Assembly (NCBI RefSeq): GCF_017302985.1
Contig: NZ_JAFIMU010000004.1
Coordinates: 848,869 to 912,868, forward strand
Length of the DNA: 64,000 nt
Direction of reading: 5' to 3'
Source: Corallococcus macrosporus
GTDB lineage: Bacteria; Myxococcota; Myxococcia; Myxococcales; Myxococcaceae
A model generated the notes under the pieces. It had not been told where the DNA came from, ran no database searches, and saw only the letters and a program-made list of their open reading frames with translations. The translations under genes were made by a program, and so were the position numbers. Position 1 is the first letter of the stretch, and each line of letters begins with the position of its first letter. Positions 53,390 to 62,001 of this stretch are shown one piece after another.

Positions 53390-55410
53390 GCCGCACCCCG
53401 CTCGGCGTCCGTACCCGGCAGGGGAGGCGCCGCGCCCACCGGCGCCGCGTCCGTGCGCAGCACCGCCGCCCGGCGCGAAGGCCACACGGCGATGAGCGTG
53501 CCCAGGAGCAGCAGCGGCAGGCTGTACCAGATCCATCCCACCAGCGGGAACACCCAGACGTTGAAGCTCGCCGTGCCCGTCGTCTCGCTGAAGGCCATCA
53601 GCGAGATGTACAGGTCCTCCTTCGGCGACTCACGCACCGCGGGCGTGCCCACGGGGTCCGTGCTGCGCTCGTAGTAGTTCATGCGCGGGCGCAGCTCCGA
53701 CACCTTGCCGTTGGGCGCCGTCACCTCCAGGCGCGCGGCGACGTAGGTGCGGTGCGGCTCCTCACCGCTGGACAGGCCCAGGTACTTCAGCTGGTAGCCG
53801 TCCAGCATCAGGGTGCCGTCCTTCTTCAGCGTGCCGGACGTGTGCTTCACGTACGCGCTGGAGGCCGCCACGGCGACGATGATGAGCACGATGCCCAGGT
53901 GCACCACGTAGCCACCGAAGCGGCGGCGCGCCTTGCTCGTCGCGGTGGCCAGCGCCGTGACGAAGCCCTCCTTGCGCTCCGTCATGCGCACGCGCACCGG
54001 CACCACCAGCTCGCGCAGCGTGATGACGGTGACGAAGCCGCCCAGGCCGAACGTGAGCAGTGGGTACACGCCGCGCAGCCCCGCCGCGTAGCAGGCGATG
54101 GTGACGACGACGCCCACCGCCGCGGGGATGAGGAACTGCCGGCGCAGCGCGGCCTTGTCCGGCGTGCCCCAGGGCAGCACCGGGCCCACGCCCATGAGGA
54201 AGAGCACCGCGATGCCGCCCGGCACCGCCATCTTGTTGAAGTACGGCTCGCCCACGCTCACGCGGATGCCGCGCACGGCCTCCGACACCAGCGGGTAGAG
54301 CGTGCCCAGGAGCACCGTGAAGGTGATGGCCACGAACACCAGGTTGTTCACCAGGATGCTCGCCTCGCGCGACATCATCGACGTGAGCCGACCCTCGGGC
54401 GCCAGCAGGTGGCCGCGCGTGGCCAGCAGGCCAATGCACACCACCAGCAGGATGGCGATGAACACGAGGAACGTGGGCCCGATGTCCGACTGGGTGAACG
54501 AGTGCACCGAGTTGAAGATGCCAGAGCGGGTCATGAACGTGCCCAGGATGGTGAGCACGAACGACGCCAGCGCGAGGCTCAGCGTCCACAGCTTCAGCAT
54601 CCGCTTGCGCTCCTGCACCATGGTGGAGTGCATGAACGCCGTCGCGGTCAGCCACGGCAGGAACGACGCGTTCTCCACCGGGTCCCACGCCCAGTAGCCG
54701 CCCCAGCCCAAGACGGCATACGCCCACCAGGAGCCCAGCACGATGCCCAGCGTGAGGAACATCCACGCGATGAGCGTCCAGCGCCGCAGGGGCGCCATCC
54801 ACGCCTCGCCAATCTCCCCGCGCAGCAGGCCCGCCACGGCGACGCCGAACGGCACCGTCATGCCCACGTAGCCCGCGTAGAGCATGGGCGGGTGGATGAT
54901 CATCAGGAAGTGGTTCTGCAGCAGCGGGTTGGGCCCCGGCCCGTCCGCCGGCACCGGCGACACTGCGCCCCAGGGGTTGGCCGGGCCCGCGATGAGGAAG
55001 GCGAAGAAGACGCCCACGGCCAGCATGGTGCCCAGCGCCAGCTGCATGTAGCGCGCGTGCTCCTTGCGGTGCACCCAGGCGAACGCCGCCAGGTACACGC
55101 CCATGATGAGGCCCCAGAAGAGGATGGAGCCTTCCAGCGCGCTCCACAGCGACACGATGGTGTAGATGAGCGGCGTGGCGCGGCTGCCCACCTGGGCCAC
55201 GTACTTCACGCTGAAGTCGTGGCTGATGAGCGCTTCCACCATCACCAGGTTGCTGCCAATCATGCACGCGGCGAAGCCCCACACCGCGCGCAGCACCCAG
55301 GGGTAGCTGGCGTCCGTGCGGCGCAGGCCGCCCACCAGCCCCAGGATGGCGCCGAAGGCGGCGAAGGCCAGGCCCGCGAGGACCAGCCCATAGCCCAGCA
55401 TTCCGTTCAC
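53386..55410 (-). CDS. ccmF: Heme lyase subunit CcmF
   Basis: A 674-residue, about 15-helix membrane protein that attaches heme to apocytochrome c. The tryptophan-rich heme-handling motif WAYAVLGWGGYWAWDPVENASFLPWL is present, with conserved His-containing loops such as HPPMLYAGYVG and FMHSTMVQERK. The periplasmic C-terminal domain precedes a last helix (WVFPLVGWIWYSLPLLLLGTL). The GTG at 55410 overlaps the ccmE stop as GTGA, which favours it over the ATG at 55401. The longer frame to 55701 runs through ccmE and is not used. Confidence 0.96.
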   Translation of the reverse strand: MNGMLGYGLVLAGLAFAAFGAILGLVGGLRRTDASYPWVLRAVWGFAACMIGSNLVMVEALISHDFSVKYVAQVGSRATPLIYTIVSLWSALEGSILFWGLIMGVYLAAFAWVHRKEHARYMQLALGTMLAVGVFFAFLIAGPANPWGAVSPVPADGPGPNPLLQNHFLMIIHPPMLYAGYVGMTVPFGVAVAGLLRGEIGEAWMAPLRRWTLIAWMFLTLGIVLGSWWAYAVLGWGGYWAWDPVENASFLPWLTATAFMHSTMVQERKRMLKLWTLSLALASFVLTILGTFMTRSGIFNSVHSFTQSDIGPTFLVFIAILLVVCIGLLATRGHLLAPEGRLTSMMSREASILVNNLVFVAITFTVLLGTLYPLVSEAVRGIRVSVGEPYFNKMAVPGGIAVLFLMGVGPVLPWGTPDKAALRRQFLIPAAVGVVVTIACYAAGLRGVYPLLTFGLGGFVTVITLRELVVPVRVRMTERKEGFVTALATATSKARRRFGGYVVHLGIVLIIVAVAASSAYVKHTSGTLKKDGTLMLDGYQLKYLGLSSGEEPHRTYVAARLEVTAPNGKVSELRPRMNYYERSTDPVGTPAVRESPKEDLYISLMAFSETTGTASFNVWVFPLVGWIWYSLPLLLLGTLIAVWPSRRAAVLRTDAAPVGAAPPLPGTDAERGAA

Positions 55411-55901
55411 GGCGCCCCCGGCGGCGTCACGGTGGCGGTGGTGGCACCTTCCGCCAGCGTCTCCTGCCACTTGCGCGGCTCCTCGCCTTCCTTCGGAGCG
55501 CGGTACTCGTTGGAGTGGTTCACCATCAGCCGGTTGGACGTGAAGACGCCGGACTTGTCGTAGGTGCCCTCCACCACGACGCCGATCTTCTCGCGGAACA
55601 TCTGCGGGGGCGTCTCCAGCGAGCGCACGTGCACGCTCTTGGCGTTCGCGTCCGGGCCGTCCGCCACGCGGAAGTCCAGCGTGGTGTGGCCCTCGTTCCA
55701 CTGGATGCTGCCCGGCTGCACCACGCCGCCCAGGCGGATGGTGGCCGTGTAGGCCTTGTCGCCGTTGGAGAGCAGCTCCGACGGGCTCCAGTAATAGACG
55801 AGGTTGTCCCCGATGTTGCCGAAGGCGATGAAGCCAAGGCCAGCGCCGGCGAAGAGCAGGGCTCCCAGCGCGATGAGACGGTTGCGGTTGACGGGCGTCA
55901 T
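55407..55901 (-). CDS. ccmE: Heme chaperone CcmE
   Basis: A 164-residue periplasmic heme chaperone with one N-terminal anchor helix (LIALGALLFAGAGLGFIAF) and a beta-barrel OB-fold. The heme-attachment motif HxxxY is found as HSNEY, with His129 and Tyr133. The C-terminal tail is flexible and rich in Ala/Thr/Pro. It carries heme from CcmC to CcmF. The ATG at 55901 follows AAGGAG by seven bases. It is cotranslated with ccmF through a GTGA overlap. Confidence 0.95.
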   Translation of the reverse strand: MTPVNRNRLIALGALLFAGAGLGFIAFGNIGDNLVYYWSPSELLSNGDKAYTATIRLGGVVQPGSIQWNEGHTTLDFRVADGPDANAKSVHVRSLETPPQMFREKIGVVVEGTYDKSGVFTSNRLMVNHSNEYRAPKEGEEPRKWQETLAEGATTATVTPPGAP

Positions 55902-55905
55902 GGGC

Positions 55906-56073
55906 TCACTCCTTCGAGTCGGTGGCGCGGGGACGGCGCGCCCAGAGGGACGCCGAGTAGAGCACGAAGGCGGCCACGGAGATGCCGTAGCAGGCCCACA
56001 CATAGCCCCAGCCGCCCTGGAGCCGGCCACTGCCCACCTGGGCCAGCAGCATCAAAGAGGTCAGCGAGGTCAT
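55906..56073 (-). CDS. ccmD: Small heme exporter protein CcmD
   Basis: A 55-residue membrane protein missed by length-based gene finding. It begins MTSLTSLMLL and carries one hydrophobic helix (YGISVAAFVLYSASLW), then a basic tail ending TDSKE. The size, the single helix with a positively charged C-terminus and the place between ccmC and ccmE are exactly those of CcmD, which helps release holo-CcmE from the CcmABC complex. The stop at 55906 is 4 nt before the ccmE ATG, whose ribosome binding site lies within its last codons; its ATG is 2 nt after the ccmC stop. Confidence 0.9.
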   Translation of the reverse strand: MTSLTSLMLLAQVGSGRLQGGWGYVWACYGISVAAFVLYSASLWARRPRATDSKE

Positions 56074-56075
56074 GT

Positions 56076-56789
56076 TCAGGCCACCTTCGAGGAATGGGAC
56101 GCGCGCAGCGCGGGGTCATCCGTGGGCAGCGCCTCCGGCAGCGCCACCTCCGCCTTCCGCTCCGCGAGCGCGATGCGGTAGCGGTGCACCAGGAAGACGA
56201 TGAGCAGCGCCAGCATGCCGAACGCCGACACGCGCAGGGGCAGCACCATCTGCGGGTCCACCGTCTTGGGGCTGGACTGCACCTGGTGGAGGCTGCGCCA
56301 CCAGCGCACGGAGAACCACACGATGGGCAGGTTGATGGCCCCGATGATGGCCACCACCGCGCTCCACACCGCGCGCTTCTCCGGGTCTTCGACGAAGCGC
56401 CGCAGCACCAGGTAGCCCGTGTAGGACACCAGCAGGATGGCCTCCGACGTCAGGCGCGGGTCCCAGGACCAGTACACGCCCCACGTGGGACGGCCCCAGA
56501 TGGAGCCGGTGATCATCCCCAGCGTGCCGAAGAGCAGGCCGACTTCGGCCGAGGCCTCCGCCATGGCGTCCGTCTTCCACGACTGACGCATGAGGTACGT
56601 CACCGCGGCCACGAAGTTGATGAACATGGCCATCATGGCCATCCACTGGAGCGGCACGTGGACGTACATGATGCGCTGCACCTCGCCCATCTCACGGTCG
56701 GGCGGCGCCCACGCAAGGCCCAGCCACCAGCCCGCGCCCAGCAGTGCCAGCGTCAGCGCCGGCAGGCCAAACTTGACGAACTTGTTCAT
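56076..56789 (-). CDS. ccmC: Heme exporter/handling protein CcmC
   Basis: A 237-residue protein with six membrane helices that loads heme onto CcmE. The tryptophan-rich motif is GSIWGRPTWGVYWSWDPRL. Two conserved periplasmic histidines are expected, and the first is seen in IMYVHVPLQW. The C-terminal cytoplasmic tail is a little longer than usual. The ATG at 56789 is 3 nt after the ccmB stop. Confidence 0.96.
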   Translation of the reverse strand: MNKFVKFGLPALTLALLGAGWWLGLAWAPPDREMGEVQRIMYVHVPLQWMAMMAMFINFVAAVTYLMRQSWKTDAMAEASAEVGLLFGTLGMITGSIWGRPTWGVYWSWDPRLTSEAILLVSYTGYLVLRRFVEDPEKRAVWSAVVAIIGAINLPIVWFSVRWWRSLHQVQSSPKTVDPQMVLPLRVSAFGMLALLIVFLVHRYRIALAERKAEVALPEALPTDDPALRASHSSKVA

Positions 56790-56792
56790 CCT

Positions 56793-57497
56793 TCAGTCCT
56801 CGATGACCCGGGGAAACAGCACGAAGCCCACGCCCCAGTAAATCAGATTGAACCCCAGCAGCAGCCCCTGCCATGAGCCCAGCTGCTGCATCGGGTCACC
56901 CTGGAGCACGAGCGTGGTCCCCTTGGCAGCGGACAGGAGGGCCGGGATGACGAGCGGGAACAATAGCAGAGGCAAGAGAACATCCCGGGCCCGGGCATTG
57001 CTGGAGATGGCCGCGTAGACGGTCCCCGGGGCGCTCAGCGCCAGGCTGCCCAGGACCAGGATGCCCGCCAGGTCACCGACCCCGGTGACGATGCGCACCC
57101 CGTACAGGGCCACCATCACGGGCACCAGCACCGCCGACAGCGCCAGCAGCAGCAGGGCGTTGCCCAGCGCCTTGGACAGGAAGATGGCGCGCGCGTCCGC
57201 GGGGGCCAGCCGCACGCCGTCCAGGCAGGCGTTCTCCGTCTCCACGCGGAAGGACTCGCCCAGGCACAGGACGCTGGCGAAGAGGATGGCCAGCCACAGG
57301 TAGCCGCCCGCGTTGCGCTCCAGGAGCTTCGTGTCCGGGCCCAGCGCGAAGGAGAAGAGCAGCAGGGTGGCCATGGCGAAGAACACCAGCGCGTTGAGCC
57401 GCGCGCGGGTGCGCCATTCGATGAGCAGGTCCTTGCGCAGCAGGACGAGCGTCGTCGCGAAGAGGCCGGGAGCGCGCCGCGGGTTCGGGGCCTTCAT
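56793..57497 (-). CDS. ccmB: Heme exporter permease CcmB
   Basis: A 234-residue permease of the CcmAB ABC unit, with six hydrophobic helices. The family pattern LLRKDLLIEWRTRARLNALVFF near the start and FPLVIPALLSAAKG are typical. Together with CcmA and CcmC it drives release of heme-loaded CcmE. The ATG at 57497 overlaps the ccmA stop as ATGA. A frame extending upstream through ccmA in another register is not coding. Confidence 0.93.
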   Translation of the reverse strand: MKAPNPRRAPGLFATTLVLLRKDLLIEWRTRARLNALVFFAMATLLLFSFALGPDTKLLERNAGGYLWLAILFASVLCLGESFRVETENACLDGVRLAPADARAIFLSKALGNALLLLALSAVLVPVMVALYGVRIVTGVGDLAGILVLGSLALSAPGTVYAAISSNARARDVLLPLLLFPLVIPALLSAAKGTTLVLQGDPMQQLGSWQGLLLGFNLIYWGVGFVLFPRVIED

Positions 57498-58159
57498 GCC
57501 GCCACCGCCCGGCCGTCCTGCAGGTGCAGCCGCTCCTCGCACAGGCTCAGCCCCTGTTCGATGAGGTGCGTGGCCAGCACCACGGTGGTGCCGCCCGCCT
57601 TGAGCTCCGCGATGACGCCCTCCATGTCCTGGATGCCCGCGGGGTCCAGCTCGCCGAAGGGCTCGTCCAGGAGCGCCAGTGCCGGGGCCTTCATCAGGAG
57701 CCGCGCGATGGCCAGGCGCTTGCGCATGCCCGCGCTGAAGCCGCGCACCGGGCTGTCCGTGCGGCGGGTGAGGCCCACCTTGTTGAGCAGCGCGTCCGCG
57801 ACGTCCTGGGGCGCGTCCACGCCCAAGAGGCGCCCCAGCACCATCAGGTTCTGCTGCGCGGTGAGGTCCTCGTAGAGGAAGCTGGCGTGGGACAGCAGCG
57901 CCACGTCGCGGCGCACCGCCTCGCGATCCTGGACGGCGTCCCGGCCCAGCACCTCCACCCGGCCCGCGGTGGGCCCGAGCGCGGTGGCCACGAGGCGCAG
58001 GAGCGTCGTCTTCCCGGAGCCGTTGTGGCCGGTGAGCAGCAGCGAACGGCCGGCGGGCAGCGCGTAGGTGAGCCGCGCCAGCGCCCACCTGCGCCCATAG
58101 CGCTTGCTCACGTCATGGAGGGCGAGCGCGGGGGCTGATCCAGAGGGGAGAGGGGGCAT
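57494..58159 (-). CDS. ccmA: Heme exporter ATPase CcmA
   Basis: A 221-residue ABC ATPase. Walker A is GHNGSGKTT (near residue 45), the signature loop reads FSAGMRKRLAIAR and Walker B is LALLDEPFGELD. It powers the CcmABCD complex in system I cytochrome c biogenesis and is the first gene of the minus-strand ccm series. The ATG at 58159 was chosen because the ATPase fold begins shortly after it; the frame open to 58345 adds non-family sequence. The region upstream is a 334-bp divergent promoter zone shared with the polysaccharide deacetylase gene. Confidence 0.94.
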   Translation of the reverse strand: MPPLPSGSAPALALHDVSKRYGRRWALARLTYALPAGRSLLLTGHNGSGKTTLLRLVATALGPTAGRVEVLGRDAVQDREAVRRDVALLSHASFLYEDLTAQQNLMVLGRLLGVDAPQDVADALLNKVGLTRRTDSPVRGFSAGMRKRLAIARLLMKAPALALLDEPFGELDPAGIQDMEGVIAELKAGGTTVVLATHLIEQGLSLCEERLHLQDGRAVAA

Positions 58160-58330
58160 CGGCGGGCCGTTTCGTAGCCTTAAAAGCCTCTGTTCACCAG
58201 TGAAACCCCTGGGGTCGCCCGCCGGAGGACAAGAAGTTTTTACGCCTGCTTCTCCCGTCGCTTTCGCCGGGGGACTGAAAGGTTTTCGCCACGGGTGGGC
58301 GGGCGACTGCCCTGGTGCACCCAGGTAGGA

Positions 58331-58367
58331 CCCCACGCAGGGCATACATGCCCCTGGGGACGTGGGG
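58331..58367. promoter_or_regulatory. Nested palindrome, candidate operator
   Basis: Outer arms CCCCACG (58331-58337) and CGTGGGG (58361-58367) surround an inner palindrome GGGCAT-AC-ATGCCC (58340-58353). It lies 40-77 bp upstream of a candidate sigma-54 promoter, a plausible place for an activator or repressor to bind. A related CGTGGGG/CCCCACG arm pair recurs at 61354-61384. Confidence 0.45.
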
Positions 58368-58407
58368 TTTCACGGGGTTACGGCGGGTTTCCACCACCTT
58401 CCTGCCC

Positions 58408-58423
58408 TGGCATCCAGCATGCA
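58408..58423 (+). promoter_or_regulatory. Candidate sigma-54 promoter of the second polysaccharide cluster
   Basis: TGGCAT, five bases, then ATGCA: two changes from TGGCAC-N5-TTGCA. The GG (58409-58410) and GC (58421-58422) are 10 nt apart, the required spacing. The start of transcription would be near 58434, about 59 bases before the deacetylase ATG. Confidence 0.55.
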
Positions 58424-58492
58424 CACACGCGGGCGGGGCCCGGTCCAATGGGGGGAGCGGGCAGACGGCGAAAGCCGCGAGGGAGAGGCGTG

Positions 58493-59821
58493 ATGGCTGG
58501 GAAGGTGTTGCGGCGGGCGGCGAAGGCGGCGGCGGCGGGTTTCCTCCACTACAGCGGCGTGCGCAAGGCGATGGCGGCTTACCGCCGCTCGCAGTCGGGA
58601 GGACGGCGCATCCTCATCGTGAGCTACCACCGCGTGGTGAGCGACTTCACGGGGGAGCTGCAGCGCTCCATCCCGGGCCTGCTCATCTCCCAGGAGACGT
58701 TCCGCCGTCACCTGGAAGAGGCGCACGCGTCGGGCTTCGAGCTGGCGAGCCTGGGGGATGCGGTGGACGTGATGGCGGGACAGCGCACCGCGAAGAAGGA
58801 CCTGTTCGTGGTGACGTTCGACGACGGCTACCGCGACGTGTACCGGTACGCATACCCGGTGCTCAAGCAGATGGGCGTGCCGGCCATCACCTACCTGCCC
58901 ACGGCGTTCATCAACACGGACAAGCGCTTCAACCACGACCGGCTGTTCCACCTGCTGCGCTGCGTGCAGGAGCGGAAGTTCCGGCCGGACTACGACACCA
59001 TGCCCACGCCGTCGGTGCAGTTGCTGGGGCCCATCCTCACCGGGCGCAAGACGGTGTCCGCGGCGCTGGACGACTTCATCGGCGAGCACCCGACGCGCGT
59101 GCTCACGGGCATCATCGACTCGCTGGAGCAGCAGTTGGGCGGCGGCGCGGACCTGGTGCCGGAGCAGGGCGACGTCATGAACTGGGACGAGGTGCGCCAG
59201 ATGGCGCGCGACGGCTTCGAGTTCGGCGCGCACACGCTGGGCCACACGGTGCTGACGCTGGAGCCCACGGAGGTGGTGGAAAAGGAGATCGTCGAGTCCA
59301 AGGAGACCATCGAGCGCGAGGTCGGCGTCCAGGTGAAGGACTTCGCGTACTGCAATGGCTGGTACTCGGATGAGATGATCCGCGTGCTCAAGAAGCACGG
59401 CTTCCGCTCCGGCGTCACCACGGAGGACCTGCCCAACCGCGTGGGCGGCGACCCGTTCGCCCTCAAGCGCAAGGTGATGTGGGAGAACTTCAGCCTGGGG
59501 ATGATGGGGGACTACTCCTCCACCCTCACGGTGTGCCAGTTCGACGACTGCTTCGGCGTGCTGGGCATCAACCACCCGGTGCTGGGCCACCGGCCGCACC
59601 TGCTGGTCCAGACGAGCGGCACGGCCAACGTGCTGGTGCAGGAAGCGGCCGCCGCGGAGGCCGCGCTCGCCAAGGCCACGCCGGTGGACGTCGTGGACGT
59701 GACAACGCCGGTGATCGTGACGGAGCCCCGGGTTGCGCAGGGCACGGCGGGTGCGCAGGTCGTGGTGGCGCCGAACGTGGCCCTTGCCCCGGAGGCGGCG
59801 CAGCCGGAGGAGCTCCAGTGA
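58493..59821 (+). CDS. Polysaccharide deacetylase (NodB family)
   Basis: A 442-residue carbohydrate esterase 4 protein. The metal and catalytic motifs are visible: TFDDGYRD with Asp110 and Asp111, and HTLGHTVLT with His247 and His251. The catalytic domain spans about residues 40-330. The C-terminal 80 residues are Ala/Val/Thr-rich and disordered. It has no classic signal peptide, so it may act in the cytoplasm or at the inner membrane on lipid-linked sugars, removing N-acetyl groups. It heads a cluster with wzx, an acetyltransferase and glycosyltransferases. The ATG at 58493 has GGAG seven bases upstream. Confidence 0.92.
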   Translation: MAGKVLRRAAKAAAAGFLHYSGVRKAMAAYRRSQSGGRRILIVSYHRVVSDFTGELQRSIPGLLISQETFRRHLEEAHASGFELASLGDAVDVMAGQRTAKKDLFVVTFDDGYRDVYRYAYPVLKQMGVPAITYLPTAFINTDKRFNHDRLFHLLRCVQERKFRPDYDTMPTPSVQLLGPILTGRKTVSAALDDFIGEHPTRVLTGIIDSLEQQLGGGADLVPEQGDVMNWDEVRQMARDGFEFGAHTLGHTVLTLEPTEVVEKEIVESKETIEREVGVQVKDFAYCNGWYSDEMIRVLKKHGFRSGVTTEDLPNRVGGDPFALKRKVMWENFSLGMMGDYSSTLTVCQFDDCFGVLGINHPVLGHRPHLLVQTSGTANVLVQEAAAAEAALAKATPVDVVDVTTPVIVTEPRVAQGTAGAQVVVAPNVALAPEAAQPEELQ

Positions 59822-61335
59822 GTGCGTCACCCAAGCCGGCCTCGGCCCCGTCGTTCCTGGGGCGGGCCGGCCCGTTGGTGTTGGCCCGGTTGTTCACCGC
59901 CGGGCTGACGCTGTCCATTCCGCTCGTGCTGGCCCGGGTGCTGCGCCTGGACGAGTACGGCACCTACTACCAGCTGTTCCTCATCGCCACGACGCTGTCG
60001 TACGTGCTGCCGTTCGGCGTGGCGCAGAGCCTCTACTACTTCCTGCCCCGGGCGGAGCAGAAGCGGCCGTACCTGGGCCACGCGCTGCTCTTCGTCACGG
60101 GCGCGGGCATCGTGGCGGCGGGGCTGGTGTGGGCGTTCCTGGGGCACGTGGCGGCCTACTTCAACAACCCCGCGCTGATGGAGCACCGCGCGGCGCTGGC
60201 GCTCTACACGGCGTTCTTCCTGGGCAGCTACCCGCTGGAGATTTCGCTCACCAGCCAGGGCAAGACGAAGGCGTCTGCGGTGGTGTACCTGGCGTCGGAC
60301 GCGGTGCGCTCGGGCGTGATGGTGCTGCCGCCGCTCCTGGGCTTCTCCCTGCACGGGATGATGATCGCGGTGGCCTGCTTCGCGGGGCTTCGCTACGTGG
60401 CCACGTGGGTGGTGTCGCTGCGCGGGTCCACGGGTCCGCTGGTGGACTGGAAGCTGTTCAAGGAGCAACTGGTGTACGCGGCGCCGTTCGGTGCCGCGAT
60501 GTGCCTGGCCATCCCCCAGCAGAACGCGCACATGTACGCGGTGGCGGGCGTGGTGGCCCCCGCGGTGTACGCGCTCTACCGGGTGGGCTGCTTCCAGCTT
60601 CCGGTGGTGGACCTGCTCTACACGCCCACCAGCGAGGTGCTGATGGTGCGCCTGGGTGAGCTGGAGCGCGAGGGCCGGCTGGAGGAGGGCGTGGAGGCCT
60701 TCCGGGAAGCGGCCGGCAAGCTGGCGTACGTGTTCCTGCCCTTCGCGGCGTTCCTCTTCGCGGCGGCGCCGGAGTTCGTGGGGGCCATGTTCGGCCAGAA
60801 GTTCCTGCCGGCGGTCCCCATCTTCCGGGTGAGCGTGCTGGGCGTGGTGCTGTCCATCCTGCCCATGGATGGAACGCTCCGGGCCCGGGGCCAGACGCGG
60901 GCCATCTTCAACTCGTACCTGGTGAAGGCGGTGGTGACGGTGCCGCTGCTCTGGGTCGGCGTGAAGTACTTCGGGATGATGGGCGGCATCGCATCCTGGG
61001 CCCTGGCGGAAGTCGTGGGCAAGGGGATGCTGCTCATGCGCGTGCCCCAGGCGCTGTCCACGCCGGAGCGCAAGCTGGGCTTGAAGGACGTCATCCCGTG
61101 GCGGGAGCTGGGGCAGGCGTCGCTGGCGGCGTTCGCGGCGGGCGGGAGCATCTTCCTGCTGCGCTCGGGCGTGCACGACACGTGGATGAACCTGCCCACG
61201 GGCTTCCTGTGGCGGGTGCTGCCGCTGGCGGTGGCGGGGCTGCTGTTCGTCGTGGGGTACGTGGTGGGCCTGTATGCGCAGGGCGTTCGCCCCTTGAGCG
61301 CGCTGCAGTCGCTGCGTCCCCGGCGGGCGGTCTGA
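59818..61335 (+). CDS. wzxS: Wzx-type polysaccharide flippase
   Basis: A 505-residue, 12 to 14-helix member of the MOP/PST exporter superfamily that flips undecaprenyl-linked repeat units across the inner membrane. The N-terminal helix pattern (LVLARLFTAGLTLSIPLVLARVL, DEYGTYYQLFLI) and polar loops match Wzx proteins. The GTG at 59818 overlaps the deacetylase stop as GTGA and has GGAGG seven bases upstream. Its neighbourhood matches the spore-coat flippase gene region of M. xanthus near the ccm genes; the symbol rests on that synteny and on memory, not on a search. Confidence 0.85.
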   Translation: MSASPKPASAPSFLGRAGPLVLARLFTAGLTLSIPLVLARVLRLDEYGTYYQLFLIATTLSYVLPFGVAQSLYYFLPRAEQKRPYLGHALLFVTGAGIVAAGLVWAFLGHVAAYFNNPALMEHRAALALYTAFFLGSYPLEISLTSQGKTKASAVVYLASDAVRSGVMVLPPLLGFSLHGMMIAVACFAGLRYVATWVVSLRGSTGPLVDWKLFKEQLVYAAPFGAAMCLAIPQQNAHMYAVAGVVAPAVYALYRVGCFQLPVVDLLYTPTSEVLMVRLGELEREGRLEEGVEAFREAAGKLAYVFLPFAAFLFAAAPEFVGAMFGQKFLPAVPIFRVSVLGVVLSILPMDGTLRARGQTRAIFNSYLVKAVVTVPLLWVGVKYFGMMGGIASWALAEVVGKGMLLMRVPQALSTPERKLGLKDVIPWRELGQASLAAFAAGGSIFLLRSGVHDTWMNLPTGFLWRVLPLAVAGLLFVVGYVVGLYAQGVRPLSALQSLRPRRAV

Positions 61336-61353
61336 TCCACCGTCGGGAATTGA

Positions 61354-61384
61354 ACGCGTGGGGGGCACTTCCCTCCCCACGCGT
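61354..61384 (+). terminator. Inverted repeat after the flippase gene
   Basis: Perfect 10-bp arms (ACGCGTGGGG at 61354-61363, CCCCACGCGT at 61375-61384) with an 11-nt loop, 18 nt after the stop. It may be a terminator or attenuator before the acetyltransferase gene, or a protein-binding palindrome. No T-run follows. Confidence 0.55.
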
Positions 61385-61436
61385 GGGTACCTACCTTCCA
61401 GGCGTCACGGAATTCGGGCGGGCGAGGAGAGGCGTG

Positions 61437-61967
61437 ATGGGATTCGACGCGATGACGTTGTACCGGCTGGCGCATGGTCTCAAGCAGCGAGGGGTGCCGT
61501 TGCTGCCGGCGGTGTTGCGCAAGGCCATCTACTACCTCCACAGCTCGTACATCCCCGAGGACGCGGAGCTGGGCGAGGGGACGCAGCTGGGCTACGGCGG
61601 CATCGGCGTGGTCATCCACAAGGCGGCGAAGGTGGGCCGTCACGTCCTCATCTCGCAGCAGGTGACCATCGGTGGGCGCTCCGGGCTGGAGGGCGCGCCG
61701 GTGATTGGCGACTACGTGCGCATCGGCGCGGGCGCCAAGGTGCTGGGCAACATCCAGATTGGCGACTTCGCGGTGATTGGCGCCAACGCGGTGGTGGTGA
61801 AGGACGTGCCCGCGGGCGCGGTGGTGGCGGGTGTGCCGGCGAAGGTGATTCGCCAGGACGCGGATCCGCTCACCACGTACCAGCGTGAGATGGGCCTGCT
61901 GCCCGCGCGGACGACGCCGAAGCTCACCCAGGTTCCACGCCCCTCCGCGCAGGCTTCCGCGCGCTAG
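61437..61967 (+). CDS. Serine acetyltransferase-like hexapeptide protein
   Basis: A 176-residue O-acetyltransferase of the left-handed beta-helix family. The N-terminus is helical; the hexapeptide coil starts at about residue 40 (EDAELGEGTQLGYGGIGVVIH) and continues to VVAGVPAKVIRQD, the typical CysE/LacA-like ending. The conserved active-site histidine is probably in GVVIHKAAKVG. In this cluster it most likely acetylates a sugar of the spore-coat repeat rather than serine. The ATG at 61437 is preceded by the same GAGAGGCGTG leader as the deacetylase start. Confidence 0.9.
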   Translation: MGFDAMTLYRLAHGLKQRGVPLLPAVLRKAIYYLHSSYIPEDAELGEGTQLGYGGIGVVIHKAAKVGRHVLISQQVTIGGRSGLEGAPVIGDYVRIGAGAKVLGNIQIGDFAVIGANAVVVKDVPAGAVVAGVPAKVIRQDADPLTTYQREMGLLPARTTPKLTQVPRPSAQASAR

Positions 61968-62001
61968 GCACCAGGCTTCGCTGGAGAAGAGGGCTTCCTT
62001 C

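Larger units (their letters stand above)
58160..58492. other. Divergent promoter region between ccmA and the deacetylase gene
   Basis: No gene is supported in these 333 bases. It holds a nested palindrome (58331-58367) and a candidate sigma-54 element (58408-58423), both listed separately. Confidence 0.6.
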
